Part shown: positions 7,192 through 8,382 of the stretch, one piece after another
How the letters are laid out: each line of letters starts with the position of its first letter
How positions within the stretch are numbered: the first letter of the stretch is position 1
Assembly: GCA_021817025.1 (NCBI GenBank)
Contig: JAKAWF010000134.1
Span: forward strand, 1 to 8,382
Direction: 5' to 3'
Origin: a bacterium
Lineage (GTDB): Bacteria > Chloroflexota > Dormibacteria > UBA8260 > Bog-877
DNA length: 8,382 nt
Program-made: the position numbers and the translations under genes
The notes under the pieces: model-generated
Told to the model about the DNA's origin: nothing
Databases searched by the model: none
Seen by the model: only the letters and a program-made list of their open reading frames with translations

Positions 7192-8144
7192 CCGCCCACC
7201 TCCCCAGGGACTCCCAGCCGGGCCAGGAATCGCTCCATGAACCGGTCGGCATCAACGCTCATGGCGATCTCCACCGACGGCCTCTCGGGCTCGGGGACGG
7301 CCGCGGATCTCAGGTCGGCGATGGTGGCCGCCCGGGTGTGAAGACCATGGAGTTCCACCCTGACCGGTGCCTCCAGGCAGTCGACCAGGCCGGGGTCCAA
7401 GGCGACTCCGGCCGCCAGCGGGTCGCAGAGCTCGAAAGACCCATCCGCGGTCAGGCGCTGGCGGGTGATCTCGGCCGCGAGCCGGCAGGTGGCAACGTCA
7501 GCCCCGCGCAGGCGGTCCACCGCCGGACCGCGCAGCACCGCCCCGGAGGTGGCATCCAGCGGCACCAGGGTGAGTCTGCGCCAACGAGCGGCCAGCACAA
7601 TCTCGGCCGCCTCTGGATCGTGGGCAATGTTGAACTCCGCCCAGGGGGTTTCGTTGCCCGGCACCATGATCGCCCCACCCATCACCACCACCTCCCCCAG
7701 CAGCTCCGGCAGCTCGGGATCCAGGATCAGGGCCACCGCGACGTTGGTGAGCGGCCCGATGGCGAGCAGGGTCAGCTCCCCCGGCCGGCACCTGGCCAGG
7801 CGCAGGAGCTGGTCCACCGCGCCTTCAGGAACCAGTGTCCGTTGCGACGAGGGCATGTGAGTGTCCCCCAGCCCGTCGCTGCCGTGAAAGGTCGTCGCGT
7901 AGCGCGGAGCATCCACCAGGGGGCGTCGGCACCCGACCGCGACCGGCACCTCGGAGCGGCCCGCCACATCCAGGACCCGCAGGGTGTTCTCGGCCCCGAG
8001 CGGAGCCGGGACGTTGCCGTCCACCGTCCCCACGGCCACCAGGTCCGCGGCGGGGTCTCCGCAAAGGTAGAGCAGCGCCAGGGCATCGTCGACCCCGGTA
8101 TCGCAGTCGACGATGATCGGGCGCGGCGGGCTGCCCGCGCTCAA
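7188..8144 (-). CDS. Inosine-uridine-preferring nucleoside hydrolase family protein, Cys at the catalytic-His position
   Basis: A 318-residue N-ribosyl hydrolase that splits ribonucleosides into base and ribose using a bound Ca2+. Visible features (from TTG 8144): the DxDxGxDD-type Ca/ribose signature DCDTGVDD (13-20), TVDGN (40-44), HGSDGLGD (87-94), AIGPLTNVA (128-136), MGGA (155-158), EFNIAHDPEAA (170-180) and PLDATSG (195-201). At the C-terminal active site the usual His-Asp is Cys240-Asp241 (FELCDPLAAG). The metal-binding Asp is kept, while the general-acid His is replaced. TTG 8144 is preferred: it gives family-like length, a G-rich site (CGGGGG) lies 9 bases upstream, and it overlaps an upstream ORF by TTGA, just as this gene overlaps rbsK. 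An in-frame ATG at 8207 would add 21 residues but has no ribosome site. Purine nucleosides are the likely substrate given the xdh neighbours; this is inference. Confidence 0.9.
   Translation of the reverse strand: MSAGSPPRPIIVDCDTGVDDALALLYLCGDPAADLVAVGTVDGNVPAPLGAENTLRVLDVAGRSEVPVAVGCRRPLVDAPRYATTFHGSDGLGDTHMPSSQRTLVPEGAVDQLLRLARCRPGELTLLAIGPLTNVAVALILDPELPELLGEVVVMGGAIMVPGNETPWAEFNIAHDPEAAEIVLAARWRRLTLVPLDATSGAVLRGPAVDRLRGADVATCRLAAEITRQRLTADGSFELCDPLAAGVALDPGLVDCLEAPVRVELHGLHTRAATIADLRSAAVPEPERPSVEIAMSVDADRFMERFLARLGVPGEVGG
7199..7205 (-). promoter_or_regulatory. Ribosome binding site GGGGAGG for ribokinase
   Basis: On the - strand GGGGAGG is followed by a 7-base spacer and then TTG at 7191-7189. 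This spacing decides for the unusual TTG start over the GTG codons a few residues further in. The site lies within the last codons of the nucleoside hydrolase gene. Confidence 0.7.
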
Positions 8145-8266
8145 ACGATGTTGCCCCCGCCGCTGGCCCGCCCAGGTGGGTCCGTGCCCCCCGTCTGGGA
8201 TCGACATCTGAGCAGGGTGTCGAGGCCGTCGCCGATGGACGCGAAGACCTTCCCGGCCGTTGCCAC
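8141..8266 (-). CDS. Possible 41-codon ORF leading the hydrolase-ribokinase operon
   Basis: This GTG-initiated ORF, starting VATAGKVFASIGDGLDTLL, ends in a TGA that overlaps the TTG start of the nucleoside hydrolase by 4 bases. In its first 19 codons 18 end in G or C, against only about half of the ~38 in-frame codons upstream of the GTG, so a coding-like signal begins near 8266. The second half is Gly/Arg/Pro-rich and less convincing. No ribosome site precedes it. Instead a TANNNT box ends 7 bases before the GTG, the layout of leaderless transcripts in Actinomycetota. I recognise no family. It could be a leader peptide for translational coupling or a chance ORF inside a 5' leader. Confidence 0.35.
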   Translation of the reverse strand: MATAGKVFASIGDGLDTLLRCRSQTGGTDPPGRASGGGNIV

Positions 8267-8273
8267 ACAGTGA

Positions 8274-8279
8274 ACTCTA
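8274..8279 (-). promoter_or_regulatory. Candidate -10 box TAGAGT (TANNNT) for the hydrolase operon
   Basis: On the - strand TAGAGT is followed by 7 bases and then GTG 8266, so transcription could begin at or near the start codon of the 41-codon ORF. No recognisable -35 hexamer is present at 17-18 bases, which is common in GC-rich actinobacterial promoters. If real, the nucleoside hydrolase start at 8144 lies ~120 bases into the transcript. Confidence 0.35.
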
Positions 8280-8285
8280 GTAAGC

Positions 8286-8298
8286 CCACTGCTAGTGG
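8286..8298. repeat. Dyad CCACT-GCT-AGTGG upstream of the hydrolase operon
   Basis: Perfect 5-bp arms at 8286-8290 and 8294-8298, just upstream of the candidate -10 box where an operator or activator site would lie. CTAG occurs twice nearby (8277-8280 and 8292-8295). No regulator gene is visible. The remaining bases to 8382 show no gene start or terminator that I can support. Confidence 0.3.
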
Positions 8299-8382
8299 CA
8301 CCCCTTCTCGGGGTTCCTCTCCCGTTGCCGGGATCGGTTCTGGCCTCACCGTGGAACGCGCACCGCCGAGGCAGTGGTCTTA

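Noticed and set aside
5905..7341. A 478-codon + strand ORF antisense to ribokinase
   Set aside because: It is the shadow of the ribokinase gene extended through GC-rich intergenic DNA. The product is Arg/Pro/Gly-rich with no domain, while the opposite strand encodes a full ribokinase with all motifs.
8145..8207. ATG 8207 as the start of the nucleoside hydrolase
   Set aside because: It lacks a ribosome site and would add 21 Gly/Arg/Gln-rich residues before the family normally begins. The TTG at 8144 has a G-rich site and an overlap like that of its neighbour. It is kept as the alternative.

Overview
The window is GC-rich throughout. It has tightly packed genes, start codons that are often GTG or TTG, 4-base gene overlaps and one possible leaderless promoter. 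This suggests a high-GC Gram-positive (Actinomycetota-like) genome, but Chloroflexota or Dormibacterota-like lineages cannot be excluded from the sequence alone.

Layout. Positions 1-4041 (+) hold a molybdenum hydroxylase operon: the 3' end of the [2Fe-2S] small subunit, the complete molybdopterin-binding large subunit (xanthine dehydrogenase XdhA type) and the XdhC maturation factor, which overlaps the large subunit by GTGA. Positions 4049-5689 (-) hold an NCS1-family nucleobase permease that converges on xdhC with only 7 bases between the stop codons. A perfect 15-bp stem with a 3-base loop (4000-4032) lies in the last codons of xdhC, just downstream of the permease stop. Positions 5690-6243 hold no convincing gene but carry several inverted repeats; they form the 5' side of the permease and the 3' side of the next operon. 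Positions 6244-8266 (-) hold a compact set: a doubtful 41-codon ORF, then an inosine-uridine-type nucleoside hydrolase, then ribokinase. Both junctions are TTGA overlaps. A TANNNT box and a short dyad lie upstream of the first ORF.

How the genes fit together (inference). The hydrolase would split a nucleoside into base and ribose. Ribokinase would turn the ribose into ribose 5-phosphate. The NCS1 permease would bring in free base (or a base derivative). The molybdenum hydroxylase, matured by XdhC, would oxidise the purine base towards xanthine and urate. The window therefore reads as a purine nucleoside scavenging and catabolism locus built from known families. The least ordinary points are the Cys in place of the usual catalytic His of the hydrolase, the short ORF with its leaderless-promoter layout, the long stem between the convergent genes, and the structured gap before the permease.
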